A stretch of DNA of 64,000 bases. Origin: Nocardia vinacea (lineage in GTDB: Bacteria > Actinomycetota > Actinomycetes > Mycobacteriales > Mycobacteriaceae). Numbering within the stretch: the stretch's first letter is position 1; each line of letters begins with the position of its first letter. The translations under genes and the position numbers were made by a program. The stretch is from contig NZ_CP109149.1 of assembly GCF_035920345.1 (NCBI RefSeq), positions 9,486,001 through 9,550,000 on the forward strand, written 5' to 3'. This document shows, one piece after another, positions 10,233 through 18,666 of the stretch. The notes under the pieces are model-generated. The model did not search any database and was not told the DNA's origin. It saw nothing but the letters and a program-made list of their open reading frames with translations.

Positions 10233-11363
10233 ATGGGTAACTCATCGGGTACGCCCAGAGCCGAGCAACCCGCTGAACCGCCGGTCCGCGATGCGACTGG
10301 TGGGGTGCCCACCGATCGGCCAGAGGTTCGGGGAGGCGGGGGAGCCGTCGACTTTGCCGTCGTCGGTAAATGGATGGACGAGCAGGGCCTGCCTGCCGGT
10401 GAGTTCGAGGATGTGACCGCCCTCGGCGGCGGAACCCAGAACATCATGCTGCGCTTCGCGCGCGGCGGTCAGGACTACGTGCTGCGCCGCGGCCCGAAAC
10501 ACCTGCGCGCCAAGAGCAATGACGTCATCCGTCGCGAGGCCCGGCTCCTGGGCGCGCTCGACGGAACCGGCGTGCGCGCGCCGAAGGTGATCGCAGCCTG
10601 CCCGGACGAATCCGTTCTCGGTGCGGTGTTCTACCTGATGCAGCCCATTACCGGATTCAATCCGCAGAACGAATTGCCGGAGTTGCACGCGAGCGATCCG
10701 CAGATCCGGCGGCAGATGGGCCTGTCCGCGGTGGAGGCCATCGCCCGCCTCGGCTCGCTCGACTATCAGGCGCTCGGCCTGCAGGACTACGGCAAACCGG
10801 ACGGCTTCCTGGAGCGTCAGGTGCCGCGCTGGCTCGGCGAACTCGAGTCCTATTCGGCCAATGCGGGGTATCCGGGCCCGGAGATTCCCGGGGTGCAGCA
10901 GGTCGGGGAATGGCTGGATCGGAATCGGCCCGCGCGGTGGACTCCCGGCATCCTGCACGGCGACTGTCACCTGGCCAACATGATGTTCTCCTACGACGGC
11001 CCGGAGGTAGCCGCGATGGTGGACTGGGAGATGTCGACCATCGGCGACCCGCTGCTCGACCTCGGCTGGCAGATCGCGACCCGTCCGGAGCCGGGTACCA
11101 CGGGCGCGGCGCTGATCGGCAAGCTCGGCGCTGTCGGCGGTCTGCCGACGCCGGAGGAGATGGTCGAGCACTACGGCAAATTCTCCGACCGCGACCTGAG
11201 CAATGTCACCTGGTACACGGTGCTCGCGTGCTTCAAGCTGGGAATTGTGCTGGAGGGCACGCATGCTCGCGCATTCGCGGGCAAGGCGCCCGAGCAGGTC
11301 GGTGACTTCCTGCATGCCATCACGCTCGAGCTCTTCGAACGAGCGCATCGTCTGATGGATTGA
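10233..11363 (+). CDS. Phosphotransferase (APH/FadE36-like) family protein
   Basis: The 376-aa protein has a kinase-like APH fold: FEDVTALGGGTQNIMLRF as the glycine-rich loop, YVLRRGP (beta-3), LHGDCHLANMM (catalytic loop Asp, about residue 246) and VDWEMSTIGDPLLDLGW (metal-binding D, ~270). This is the acyl-CoA-dehydrogenase-associated phosphotransferase family (ACAD10/11 and FadE36 relatives), thought to phosphorylate hydroxy-acyl substrates in lipid or sterol catabolism. The first ~45 residues are low-complexity. GGAGAGAAC precedes the ATG. No acyl-CoA dehydrogenase gene adjoins it. Confidence 0.82.
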   Translation: MGNSSGTPRAEQPAEPPVRDATGGVPTDRPEVRGGGGAVDFAVVGKWMDEQGLPAGEFEDVTALGGGTQNIMLRFARGGQDYVLRRGPKHLRAKSNDVIRREARLLGALDGTGVRAPKVIAACPDESVLGAVFYLMQPITGFNPQNELPELHASDPQIRRQMGLSAVEAIARLGSLDYQALGLQDYGKPDGFLERQVPRWLGELESYSANAGYPGPEIPGVQQVGEWLDRNRPARWTPGILHGDCHLANMMFSYDGPEVAAMVDWEMSTIGDPLLDLGWQIATRPEPGTTGAALIGKLGAVGGLPTPEEMVEHYGKFSDRDLSNVTWYTVLACFKLGIVLEGTHARAFAGKAPEQVGDFLHAITLELFERAHRLMD

Positions 11364-11392
11364 ACGGCGCCTGTCGGGATCTTGTCGCTAGC

Positions 11393-11426
11393 TGGCTGAA
11401 TATATATCGCTGAAGATATTCAGCCA
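11393..11426. promoter_or_regulatory. Three-half-site inverted/direct repeat upstream of DinB-fold gene
   Basis: TGGCTGAATAT (11393-11403) and ATATTCAGCCA (11416-11426) are perfect 11-bp inverted arms with a 12-nt spacer. The spacer itself carries a third partial copy, CGCTGAAGAT (11408-11417), so the right arm also pairs locally as GCTGAA-GATA-TTCAGC. No T-run follows, which argues against a simple terminator for the preceding gene. The position 15-50 bp before the next ATG suggests an operator overlapping the promoter. Confidence 0.5.
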
Positions 11427-11441
11427 ATCTAGGGTAAGCGC

Positions 11442-12017
11442 ATGCCGATCGTTCCCGACGTCAAGAACTGGACCTGGGTCCTCGAACGCTCCTGTCCCGA
11501 ATGTGGATTCGACCCGGAGTCGATCACCTACGCGACGGTGCCCGATCTGGCTCGCGAATACGCGGGCCGTCTGTCGGCAACGCTCACGCGACATGACGCC
11601 ACCGCCCGCCCAGACGATTCCACCTGGTCGGCGCTCGAATATGCCGCTCACGTACGCGATGTCTGCCGAATCTTCACATACCGCACGGCCGTCGCGGCCC
11701 GCATCGAGGCAGTGGATCCGAGGGTTCCCGGGTTCGACGCTGAAGGCCTCGAGTCCGAGGGCGGTATCCCGGTGTTCTCGAACTGGGATCAGGACGTCAC
11801 CGCCATCGCCGATCAATACGACAAGCAGGATCCACGAAAGGTCGCCACGGAGCTGACCGACGCCGCCGAGGCGGTCGCGCGCGCCTTCGGATCAGTCCCC
11901 GCGGCCGCCCTAGGCAACCAGGCGCGACGCAGCGACGGCTCGGTCTTCACGGTCGAATCCCTGGCCGCCTACTTCCTGCACGACGTAATCCACCATGTGC
12001 ACGACGTGCGCGGCTGA
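11442..12017 (+). CDS. DinB-fold (DUF664-like) protein
   Basis: The 191-aa protein matches the DinB/maleylpyruvate-isomerase-like four-helix fold: NWTWVLERSCPECGFDPE at the start, WSALEYAAHVRDVCRIF (first His ligand), FSNWDQDVTAIADQYD, and the closing YFLHDVIHHVHDVRG, which supplies further His ligands. Such proteins are predicted metal-dependent transferases, some using mycothiol or bacillithiol; the substrate here is unknown. AGGG precedes the ATG by 7 nt, and a striking repeat lies immediately upstream. It is transcribed alone. Confidence 0.75.
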   Translation: MPIVPDVKNWTWVLERSCPECGFDPESITYATVPDLAREYAGRLSATLTRHDATARPDDSTWSALEYAAHVRDVCRIFTYRTAVAARIEAVDPRVPGFDAEGLESEGGIPVFSNWDQDVTAIADQYDKQDPRKVATELTDAAEAVARAFGSVPAAALGNQARRSDGSVFTVESLAAYFLHDVIHHVHDVRG

Positions 12018-12118
12018 AGTCGGGCAATATCGGTCCGGGACGGGTTCGCGGTCGGGGTGGAACTGGAACTCGTTCGGGGGTTCCGTCAATCCGTATCGAC
12101 GAATTTTCGATCGAGTAC

Positions 12119-12132
12119 TAGAACGCGTTCCA
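12119..12132. promoter_or_regulatory. KstR-type palindrome upstream of alcohol dehydrogenase
   Basis: TAGAACGCGTTCCA fits the published KstR consensus TNNAACNNGTTNNA at every fixed position, and its core GAACGCGTTC is a perfect 10-bp palindrome. It lies 61 bp before the ATG of the NDMA-dependent dehydrogenase gene, a sensible operator position. KstR is the TetR-family repressor of sterol catabolism in mycobacteria and rhodococci. One match does not prove binding. Confidence 0.5.
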
Positions 12133-12192
12133 GTTTTCTCGTAGTGTGGTTGCATTCACATAGAAGCCCGTGCATGCGAGAGGTCGACACGA

Positions 12193-13323
12193 ATGAAGAC
12201 GAAAGGCGCGATCCTGTGGGGGACCGACCAGCAGTGGTCGGTCGAGGAGATCGAGGTCGGCGATCCGGTATCCGGTGAGGTGCAGATCCGGATGGAAACC
12301 GCCGGTATGTGCCACTCGGACCACCACATCGTGACCGGCGCGACGCCGATGCCCGCATTCCCGGTCATGGGCGGCCACGAGGGCGCGGGCGTGATCACCA
12401 AGCTCGGGCCGAACTGCCCCGCCGATCTGCAGGTCGGCGACCACGTGATCCTGTCGTTCATCCCGGCCTGCGGTCGCTGTCCGGCGTGTGTGAGCGGCAA
12501 TATGGCGCTGTGTGATCTGGGCGCGGGCCTGCTGATGGGTCAGGCCATCAGCGACGGCACCTACCGGATCCAGGCGCGCGGTGAGAATGTCATCCCGATG
12601 TGCCTGCTGGGCACCTTCGCGCCGTATATGACGGTGCACCACACCTCGGTGGTCAAGATCGACCCGAGCATTCCGTTCGAGGTCGCCTGCCTCGTCGGCT
12701 GCGGCGTCCCCACCGGCTTCGGTTCTTCCACCCACGTCGCCCAGGTCGCGCCCGGCGAGACCGTGGTGATCGCGGGTATCGGCGGCGTCGGCATGAGCGC
12801 GCTGCAGGGCGCGGTGCTCTCCGGCGCGTCCAAAGTCGTTGCTATCGACCCGAACCCGTGGAAGCGCGAGCAGGCGCAGAAGTTCGGCGCGACGCACACC
12901 TACGAGAGCATGGCCGCCGCGATCATGCCGCTGATGGAGGCCACCGAGGGCCGGATGGCGCAGAAGGTCATCCTGACCATGGGTGAGATGCACGGCGAAT
13001 ACATCGAAGAGGGCCTCATCCTCACCGCCAAGGCCGGCACCCTGGTCGTCACCTCCATGGGCCGCATGGACGAGAACGATGTCAAGCTGAACAGCTTCCT
13101 GCTGTCCATGCTGCAGAAGACCGTCAAGGGCTGCATCTTCGGCGGTGGCAACGCCCGCCAGGACGCGCCGCACCTGCTGTCGCTGTACAAATCGGGCCAA
13201 CTGAACCTCGACGATATGGTGACCCGCCAGTACTCCCTGGAGCAGATCAACGAGGGCTACCAGGACATGTTGGACGGCAAGAACATTCGCGGCATCATCA
13301 AGTACACCGAGGCCGACTGGTAA
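12193..13323 (+). CDS. NDMA-dependent (mycofactocin-type) alcohol dehydrogenase
   Basis: The 376-aa zinc-dependent medium-chain dehydrogenase has the catalytic zinc ligands in AGMCHSDHH (Cys ~40) and GGHEGAG (His/Glu ~62-63), structural zinc cysteines in CGRCPACVSGNMALC (~93-107), and a Rossmann GIGGVG. MKTKGAILWG, VHHTSVVKIDP and the DDMVTRQYSLEQINEGYQDM tail are characteristic of the NDMA-dependent nicotinoprotein subfamily whose NAD is bound tightly and recycled through mycofactocin. It oxidises alcohols; the specific substrate is unknown. The KstR-like palindrome upstream links it tentatively to steroid metabolism. No mycofactocin genes are in the window. Confidence 0.87.
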   Translation: MKTKGAILWGTDQQWSVEEIEVGDPVSGEVQIRMETAGMCHSDHHIVTGATPMPAFPVMGGHEGAGVITKLGPNCPADLQVGDHVILSFIPACGRCPACVSGNMALCDLGAGLLMGQAISDGTYRIQARGENVIPMCLLGTFAPYMTVHHTSVVKIDPSIPFEVACLVGCGVPTGFGSSTHVAQVAPGETVVIAGIGGVGMSALQGAVLSGASKVVAIDPNPWKREQAQKFGATHTYESMAAAIMPLMEATEGRMAQKVILTMGEMHGEYIEEGLILTAKAGTLVVTSMGRMDENDVKLNSFLLSMLQKTVKGCIFGGGNARQDAPHLLSLYKSGQLNLDDMVTRQYSLEQINEGYQDMLDGKNIRGIIKYTEADW

Positions 13324-13514
13324 ACCGCAGGTTCACCGCTCGGCGAGCTCGGTCGCGACCCGTGATCAGCCCGCACGAAACCGGCTCTCCGAGCGGCGAT
13401 TTCAATTCCCGAGTGCGGCTGGGCCGTTGAGCCGATGTGCCACACACGAATTCGCACGCCCCGCATGAATTTGCCCGGCGAATCGGTGCGTGGCGAACCA
13501 AAACGTGCGCGGCA
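13324..13514. other. Gap between convergent genes
   Basis: The 191 bp between the convergent dehydrogenase and serine hydrolase genes hold no recognisable gene. A widely spaced repeat, CCGCTCGG (13336-13343) and CCGAGCGG (13387-13394), could form a long-loop hairpin, but there is no T-tract and I do not call a terminator. Confidence 0.3.
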
Positions 13515-14702
13515 TCAGCGGGTGCAGCGGAGGAGGGCCTTGCGTAGGTTGCGGCTGCGAACGTCGTCGAGGACGGCTAGGCCCAGGCGGTTCATGGCGT
13601 AACCGAAGCCTAGGCCGGTGGCGGGGTCGGCGAATCCGAACGAGCCGCCGAGGCCCGTGGTGCCGTAGGCGCGTTTATCCGAGCCGAATCGGAACGAGCC
13701 GCGGGATTTGCGGAAGCCCAGGTGATAGCGAGACTTGGTGTGCAACACCAGATCATCGGCGGGCACATCATCCGCGGCCGGGGCGGCGAGCCGATCGAGC
13801 ACCGTGTCCTCGATCGGTAGCGCACCGGTGCGACCCGCCGCCGCGCCGTAGGTCTTGGCCAGCGACCTGGCATTGCCGACGCCGTTGGAACCCGGCATCT
13901 CCAACGCGAGCAGTTCGCGCCTGCTCGCGCGCACCGGTGCGCCGATACGCGGATTGGTCAGTGCCGCATGCGAAAGTCCGCGTTTGGCGAAGATCTCCGC
14001 ACCGATGCGCACCGGAATATCGCGTTCGTAGCGCAGGATGTCCAGGCCCTCGGTGGCGGCCAGGGTGGCGATCCGGTCCATGCTCTGTTCGGTGGGCAGG
14101 CCGATGAAGAAGTCCAGGTCGAGCGGTTTCGCGATTTCCTCGGCGAAGATCCGGCCGAGTGTGCGGTGTTCCGGATCGGCGCGGCGCACGAGTTCGCCTT
14201 GATACAGGCCCAGGGTGATGGCGTGATAGCCGTGTCGCGTGCCCGGCCGCCACGCGGGCCGCTGCGCCGCGAGAATCGTTGCGAGACCGTCGAGATCGGC
14301 GATCTGCCGCAGGCGTACCACGGTGTCCAGTCCGGACAGTCCGGCCTGATGGTCGATCAGCTGACGCACCGTGACCGCGCCCTTGCCCTGCACGGCGAAC
14401 TCCGGCCAGTACTTCGCGACCGGCTCCTCGTAGTCCAGCAGTCCCTTCGACACCATCGTGGCGACCACGAACGCGGCCATACCCTTGGTCGAGGAGAAGA
14501 CCGGCACGATCGTGTCGCGTTCCCACGGCAGGGTCCGGCGGCGGTCACGATGACCCGCCCACAGGTCGACCACCGGGCGATCGCCCGCGTAAACGGCCAC
14601 GGCAGCGCCGATTTCGCCGTGCTGGGCGAAGTTGCGGCGGAAGGCGTCGGCAACGGGACCGAAACCGGCCGCCACATCGCCGTGGATGGTGGGTGCGCTC
14701 AT
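13515..14702 (-). CDS. Serine hydrolase, beta-lactamase/EstB family
   Basis: The 395-aa protein has the class C beta-lactamase-like fold of bacterial esterases and D-amino-acid peptidases: SSTKGMAA carries the S-x-x-K nucleophile (about residue 71), LIDHQAGLSGLD is the characteristic following helix, WRPGTRHGYHAITLGLYQGELVRR holds the YxN-like tyrosine region, and a GLGGSFGFADPATGLGFGYAMN segment ends the fold. No signal peptide is seen, consistent with an intracellular esterase. It is divergent from a second, shorter serine hydrolase, with 85 bp between the starts. I chose ATG 14702 because homology begins just after it. Confidence 0.82.
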   Translation of the reverse strand: MSAPTIHGDVAAGFGPVADAFRRNFAQHGEIGAAVAVYAGDRPVVDLWAGHRDRRRTLPWERDTIVPVFSSTKGMAAFVVATMVSKGLLDYEEPVAKYWPEFAVQGKGAVTVRQLIDHQAGLSGLDTVVRLRQIADLDGLATILAAQRPAWRPGTRHGYHAITLGLYQGELVRRADPEHRTLGRIFAEEIAKPLDLDFFIGLPTEQSMDRIATLAATEGLDILRYERDIPVRIGAEIFAKRGLSHAALTNPRIGAPVRASRRELLALEMPGSNGVGNARSLAKTYGAAAGRTGALPIEDTVLDRLAAPAADDVPADDLVLHTKSRYHLGFRKSRGSFRFGSDKRAYGTTGLGGSFGFADPATGLGFGYAMNRLGLAVLDDVRSRNLRKALLRCTR

Positions 14703-14787
14703 GATCAGTTGATGGTACCGGCGGTACCGACTTTCCCATGCAGACGGTGCGGACACGCCGGGAACGGGCGTCTCGTACGCTCATTTC

Positions 14788-15618
14788 GTGCGTGCATTCG
14801 AGCAGATCAAGGACTGGCCGGTTCGGCATGCGGCGGCGGGCGTCGTCACCCGCGACGGTGCGCAGACGGCGGGTGATACCGAGCGCGTATTCCCGCTCGC
14901 CTCGGTGACCAAGCCGCTGGTCGCCTACGCGGTGCTCGTCGCGGTGGAGGAGGGGGCGATCGAACTCGGTCAGTCCGCCGGTCCCCCCGGAGCTACCGTC
15001 CGGCATCTGCTCGCGCACACTTCCGGCATCGCCTTCGATACCACCGAGGTGATCGCCGCACCCGGCACGCGGCGCATCTACTCCAGCGCTGGATTCGAAA
15101 TTCTCGCGGCCTTCGTCGCGGAACAGACCGGGATTGCGTTCCCGGAGTACTTGCGCGAGGCCGTATTCGAGCCGCTCGGCATGACGGCCTCGGTGCTGGC
15201 CGGTCCGGCCGGACATGCGGGCCGGTCCACCGCGGCGGATCTGGTGCGCTTCGGTGCGGAACTGCTGGATCCCCAGCTGATTTCGGCACAGACCCACGCC
15301 GAGGCGACCACGGTCGAGTTTCCGGGACTCAACGGTGTACTGCCGGGTTACGGATCGCAGCGTCCCAACGACTGGGGACTCGGATTCGAGATTCGCGACG
15401 GGAAATCACCGCACTGGACCGGCGGATCGAATTCCGCAGGTACCTATGGCCATTTCGGGCAGTCCGGCACATTTCTGTGGGTCGATCCCGAATTGGGGGT
15501 GGCGAGTATCGCTTTGAGCGACGAGAATTTCGGCGACTGGGCACGGGAGGCATGGCCCGTCTTTTCCGATGCGGTGATCGCCGAGGTGATCCTCGCTCGG
15601 AACTCGGTGGCGAAGTAA
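14788..15618 (+). CDS. Serine hydrolase, beta-lactamase family
   Basis: The 276-aa protein belongs to the same superfamily as its divergent neighbour but is shorter. SVTKPLVAYAV has the S-x-x-K motif (about residue 39), HLLAHTSGIAFD follows, IYSSAGFEILA carries the YxS motif (~92), and GHFGQSGTFLWVDPELGV replaces the third KTG box with HFG. There is no signal peptide. The start is GTG at 14788. It could be an esterase or a peptidase; true beta-lactamase activity is unlikely. A short promoter region separates the divergent pair. Confidence 0.8.
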   Translation: MRAFEQIKDWPVRHAAAGVVTRDGAQTAGDTERVFPLASVTKPLVAYAVLVAVEEGAIELGQSAGPPGATVRHLLAHTSGIAFDTTEVIAAPGTRRIYSSAGFEILAAFVAEQTGIAFPEYLREAVFEPLGMTASVLAGPAGHAGRSTAADLVRFGAELLDPQLISAQTHAEATTVEFPGLNGVLPGYGSQRPNDWGLGFEIRDGKSPHWTGGSNSAGTYGHFGQSGTFLWVDPELGVASIALSDENFGDWAREAWPVFSDAVIAEVILARNSVAK

Positions 15619-15738
15619 CAGGTCGGACACGCCTCCGAAGTAACATGTGTAACTCGGGGCACTCCAGTACACTCGGGCAACGCCAGTACGACGGATCGTT
15701 GGGGAAGACGTTTCTCGTCGAAGCTGGAGGTGTCAGTG

Positions 15739-16272
15739 GTGCGCGCATCGAGTCAGTTCGCGGACGCGACGGCGGGTGTGGTCTATATCCACTCATCGCC
15801 GGCTGCGCTGTGCCCACATATCGAATGGGCACTGACCTCGGCCCTCGGCTCACCCGCGAAATTGCGCTGGACCGCACAACCCGCCGACGGACACTTGCGT
15901 GCGACCACCGACTGGATCGGTCCGGTTGGTACCGCATCCCGAATTGCCCAATCCTTGCGGTCCTGGCCGGTTCTGCGCTTCGAGGTCACCGAGGACCCCA
16001 GCGACGGCGTCGACGGTGAGCGCTACAGCTTCGTGCCCACCCTCGGCCTCTGGCACGGCTCCACCTCCGCCAACGGCGATGTCACCATCGGCGAAATGCG
16101 TCTGCGCGCCATGCTGCAGGCCAACCGGGAACTCGGCAACTACACCGGCTATGACCTGGCAACCGAACTCGACCGTGCCCTCGGCACCCCCTGGGACGAA
16201 GATCTCGAGATCTACCGCTACGGCACAGAATCCGGCGCCGAGGTGACCTGGCTGCGCCGCGACGTCGGCTGA
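15739..16272 (+). CDS. DUF3145-family protein
   Basis: The ~177-aa protein matches DUF3145, an actinobacteria-restricted family of unknown function: RASSQFADATAGVVYIHSSP at the start, then CPHIEWALTS, FEVTEDPSDGVDGERY, and the end LGTPWDEDLEIYRYG...VTWLRRDVG. Family members are usually 160-180 aa and broadly conserved in mycobacteria and relatives, which suggests a core role. GGAGG at 15726-15730 fits a GTG start at 15736 or 15739; I use 15739 because the family normally begins MRAS. It is likely a single-gene unit. Confidence 0.8.
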   Translation: MRASSQFADATAGVVYIHSSPAALCPHIEWALTSALGSPAKLRWTAQPADGHLRATTDWIGPVGTASRIAQSLRSWPVLRFEVTEDPSDGVDGERYSFVPTLGLWHGSTSANGDVTIGEMRLRAMLQANRELGNYTGYDLATELDRALGTPWDEDLEIYRYGTESGAEVTWLRRDVG

Positions 16273-16292
16273 TCGGTCACTCTTTCAAGGTC

Positions 16293-17471
16293 TCAGCCGA
16301 TCAGGTGCTCGAGTGCGAGTTGTTGCAGTCGGACGAAACCGAAGTCCCGTTCGGCGGCCTTATCCGGGTCGAAACCGTCGTCGATGTGCAGGAATGCCTC
16401 GATCGATTCGCCGTCGTCGAGGGTGGGTTGTGCCAGGTCGAGGACGCCGGAGTAGGCCATCGCCTCCTGAACGCGGGAATCGGCGCGGAAGGCGCGAGCC
16501 TTGTCCGCCAGCATCAGATATGTTGCCATACAGGCCTTGGCCGATTCCCATACGCCGGTGAGGTGTTCGGTGCGTGCGGGCTTGTAGTCGAAGTGCCGTG
16601 GTCCGGTGTAGCGCGGGCCGTCCGGATAGCTGGGGAAACCGTTTTCGAGCAGGTCGACGGTGAAGAATGCGGAGACCAGATCGCCGTGTCCGAAGACCAG
16701 GTCCTGGTCGTATTTGAGGCCGCGCTGGCCATTGAGGTCGATGTGGAACAGCTTGCCGCTCCACAATGCCTGGCCGAGGGCGTGCGTGTAGTTGAGGTTG
16801 GCCATCTGTTCGTGGCCGGTTTCCGGATTGAGGCCGACTATATCGCCGTGCTCCAATTCGGCGATCAGGGCGAGTGCGTGCCCGACGGTGGGCAGGAAGA
16901 TATCGCCGCGTGGCTCATTGGGCTTGGGCTCCAACGCGATTCGCAGGTCGTAACCCTGTGACTTGATATAGCCGGCAACCGTATCCAAACCCTCTTTGTA
17001 GCGCTCGAACGCGGCGAAGATGTCCTTGGATCCGTCGTACTCGCTGCCCTCGCGGCCGCCCCACATCACGAAGGTGGTGGCGCCGACCTGCGCGGCCAGA
17101 TCCACCGCGCGCAGGATTTTGCGCAGACCGAAACGGCGGATCGAGCGGTCGTTGGCGGTCAGCCCGCCGTCCTTGAAGACCGGATGGGTGAAGGTGTTGG
17201 TCGTGACCATCTCGACGGTGAGACCGCAGCGATCGGTCGCTGCTTTGAGGCGCGCGAGGTTGCGCTCCTTGGTGGCGTCGTCGGCATCGAACGGGAATAC
17301 ATCGTTGTCGTGGAAGGTGATTCCCCAGACGCCGAGTTCGGCCAGGCGTTCGGTGTACTCCCACGGTGCGAGTGTCGGTCGGGTCGGCAGGCCGAACGGG
17401 TCGGTACCCGTCCAACCGACCGTCCACAGGCCGAAGGAGAACTTGTCGTCGGTGGTGGGTTGACGGGTCAC
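16293..17471 (-). CDS. xylA: Xylose isomerase
   Basis: The 392-aa protein is a class I actinomycete-type xylose isomerase, interconverting D-xylose and D-xylulose (and glucose/fructose) with two divalent metals. Visible signatures are [21 protein letters not shown] (catalytic His region), [20 protein letters not shown] (metal-1 Glu and Lys), [11 protein letters not shown] and [19 protein letters not shown]. The length agrees with Streptomyces enzymes (~388 aa). The GTG at 17471 has GGAGG 6 nt upstream. It lies only 19 bp downstream of pobA on the same strand with its own ribosome site in the gap, so it may be read through from the 4-hydroxybenzoate operon. No xylulokinase gene is nearby. Confidence 0.92.
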   Translation of the reverse strand: MTRQPTTDDKFSFGLWTVGWTGTDPFGLPTRPTLAPWEYTERLAELGVWGITFHDNDVFPFDADDATKERNLARLKAATDRCGLTVEMVTTNTFTHPVFKDGGLTANDRSIRRFGLRKILRAVDLAAQVGATTFVMWGGREGSEYDGSKDIFAAFERYKEGLDTVAGYIKSQGYDLRIALEPKPNEPRGDIFLPTVGHALALIAELEHGDIVGLNPETGHEQMANLNYTHALGQALWSGKLFHIDLNGQRGLKYDQDLVFGHGDLVSAFFTVDLLENGFPSYPDGPRYTGPRHFDYKPARTEHLTGVWESAKACMATYLMLADKARAFRADSRVQEAMAYSGVLDLAQPTLDDGESIEAFLHIDDGFDPDKAAERDFGFVRLQQLALEHLIG

Positions 17472-17490
17472 GCGATGCCTCCAGATGTGT

Positions 17491-18666
17491 TTACGACGGG
17501 CCCCAGCTTCCGGTGTACCCCTCGGCGAAGTACGCCGCGCCGCGCCGGGATTCGGTGAGCATCGCGAGTTCACCACGTTGGCGTTCGAGATCGAAGGGGG
17601 ACGCGCCGTCGATCGAGTGCAGGAGGGTCGTCGCCCAGTAGGAGAAATGCTGAGCCTTCCACACTCGATCGAGCGCGCGGTCGGTATAGCGACGCAATGA
17701 TTCGTCAGAGCCGCCGGCGAAGTATTCATCGATAACCTCGTGCAGCACGCGCACATCCGCGAGCGCGAGATTCAGACCCTTCGCGCCGGTGGGCGGGACG
17801 GTGTGGGCGGCATCGCCTGCCAGCAGGAGTCTGCCGTGGCGCATCGGTGCGGTGACAAACGAGCGGAAAGGCAGGACCGTCTTTCCGCTGATCGGCCCCT
17901 CTTGCAGTGTGAAACCGTTGCCGTTGACGCGTTTGCGCATTTCGGCCCAGATTCGTTCGTCATCCCAGTCTTCGGGGCGCTCGGTGGGTGCGCACTGGAA
18001 ATACATGCGCTGCATCGTCGACGTGCGCTGGCTGACCAGGGCGAAGCCGTGTTCGGAGCGCGCGTAGATCAGTTCCGGATGCGACTGCGGCGCCTCGGCG
18101 AGGAAGCCGAACCAGGCGAAGGGGTATTCGCGGAACCATTCGGTGCGCAGGCCATCCGGAAAGGCGTGACGGCAGTTCGAACGTGAACCGTCGGCCCCGA
18201 CGATCAGATCGGCCGCCAGCCGGGTCGGGCGGCCGTCGGCCTCGGTGAACGTCACCACCGGAGGATCGATGGAGACCGCGGTATCCCGGACGCCATAGCG
18301 GACATCGCCGCCATCGGTCTTGCGGCGGTCGGCGAGGTCGATGAACACATCGGTCTGCGGATACAGCCACACGGATTCGCCGACCAGTTCCCGGAAATCG
18401 ATCCGATGGTTGTCACCATCGAAGCGCAGCACTACACCGTCGTGTCGGTCGCCTTCGGTGAGTACGCGGTCGGAGACGCCGGAATCCACCAGCATGCGCA
18501 CCGAACCCGGCTCCAGGATGCCTGCGCGAATGGTCGTCGCGATCTCCTCGTGCGTGCGGATATCGATGACGACCGATTCGATTCCGGAGCGGTGCAACAG
18601 ATGTGACAGCAGCAGACCCGCTGGACCCGCGCCGACAATGGCGACCTGTGTGCGCGTATTCCTCAT
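17491..18666 (-). CDS. pobA: 4-hydroxybenzoate 3-monooxygenase
   Basis: The 391-aa FAD enzyme hydroxylates 4-hydroxybenzoate to protocatechuate using NAD(P)H and O2. It has the N-terminal [19 protein letters not shown] dinucleotide fold, [11 protein letters not shown], the [11 protein letters not shown] motif, and [26 protein letters not shown] for the FAD ribityl site, plus [10 protein letters not shown] and FAEGYTGSW near the end as in PobA proteins. Length matches the family (~394). The start overlaps the stop of the permease gene as ATGA, so they are translationally coupled. Its product is the substrate of the neighbouring pca operon. Confidence 0.93.
   Translation of the reverse strand: MRNTRTQVAIVGAGPAGLLLSHLLHRSGIESVVIDIRTHEEIATTIRAGILEPGSVRMLVDSGVSDRVLTEGDRHDGVVLRFDGDNHRIDFRELVGESVWLYPQTDVFIDLADRRKTDGGDVRYGVRDTAVSIDPPVVTFTEADGRPTRLAADLIVGADGSRSNCRHAFPDGLRTEWFREYPFAWFGFLAEAPQSHPELIYARSEHGFALVSQRTSTMQRMYFQCAPTERPEDWDDERIWAEMRKRVNGNGFTLQEGPISGKTVLPFRSFVTAPMRHGRLLLAGDAAHTVPPTGAKGLNLALADVRVLHEVIDEYFAGGSDESLRRYTDRALDRVWKAQHFSYWATTLLHSIDGASPFDLERQRGELAMLTESRRGAAYFAEGYTGSWGPS

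Noticed and set aside
13336..13394. Terminator between the alcohol dehydrogenase and serine hydrolase genes
   Set aside because: The 8-bp arms are separated by 43 nt and no T-tract follows.
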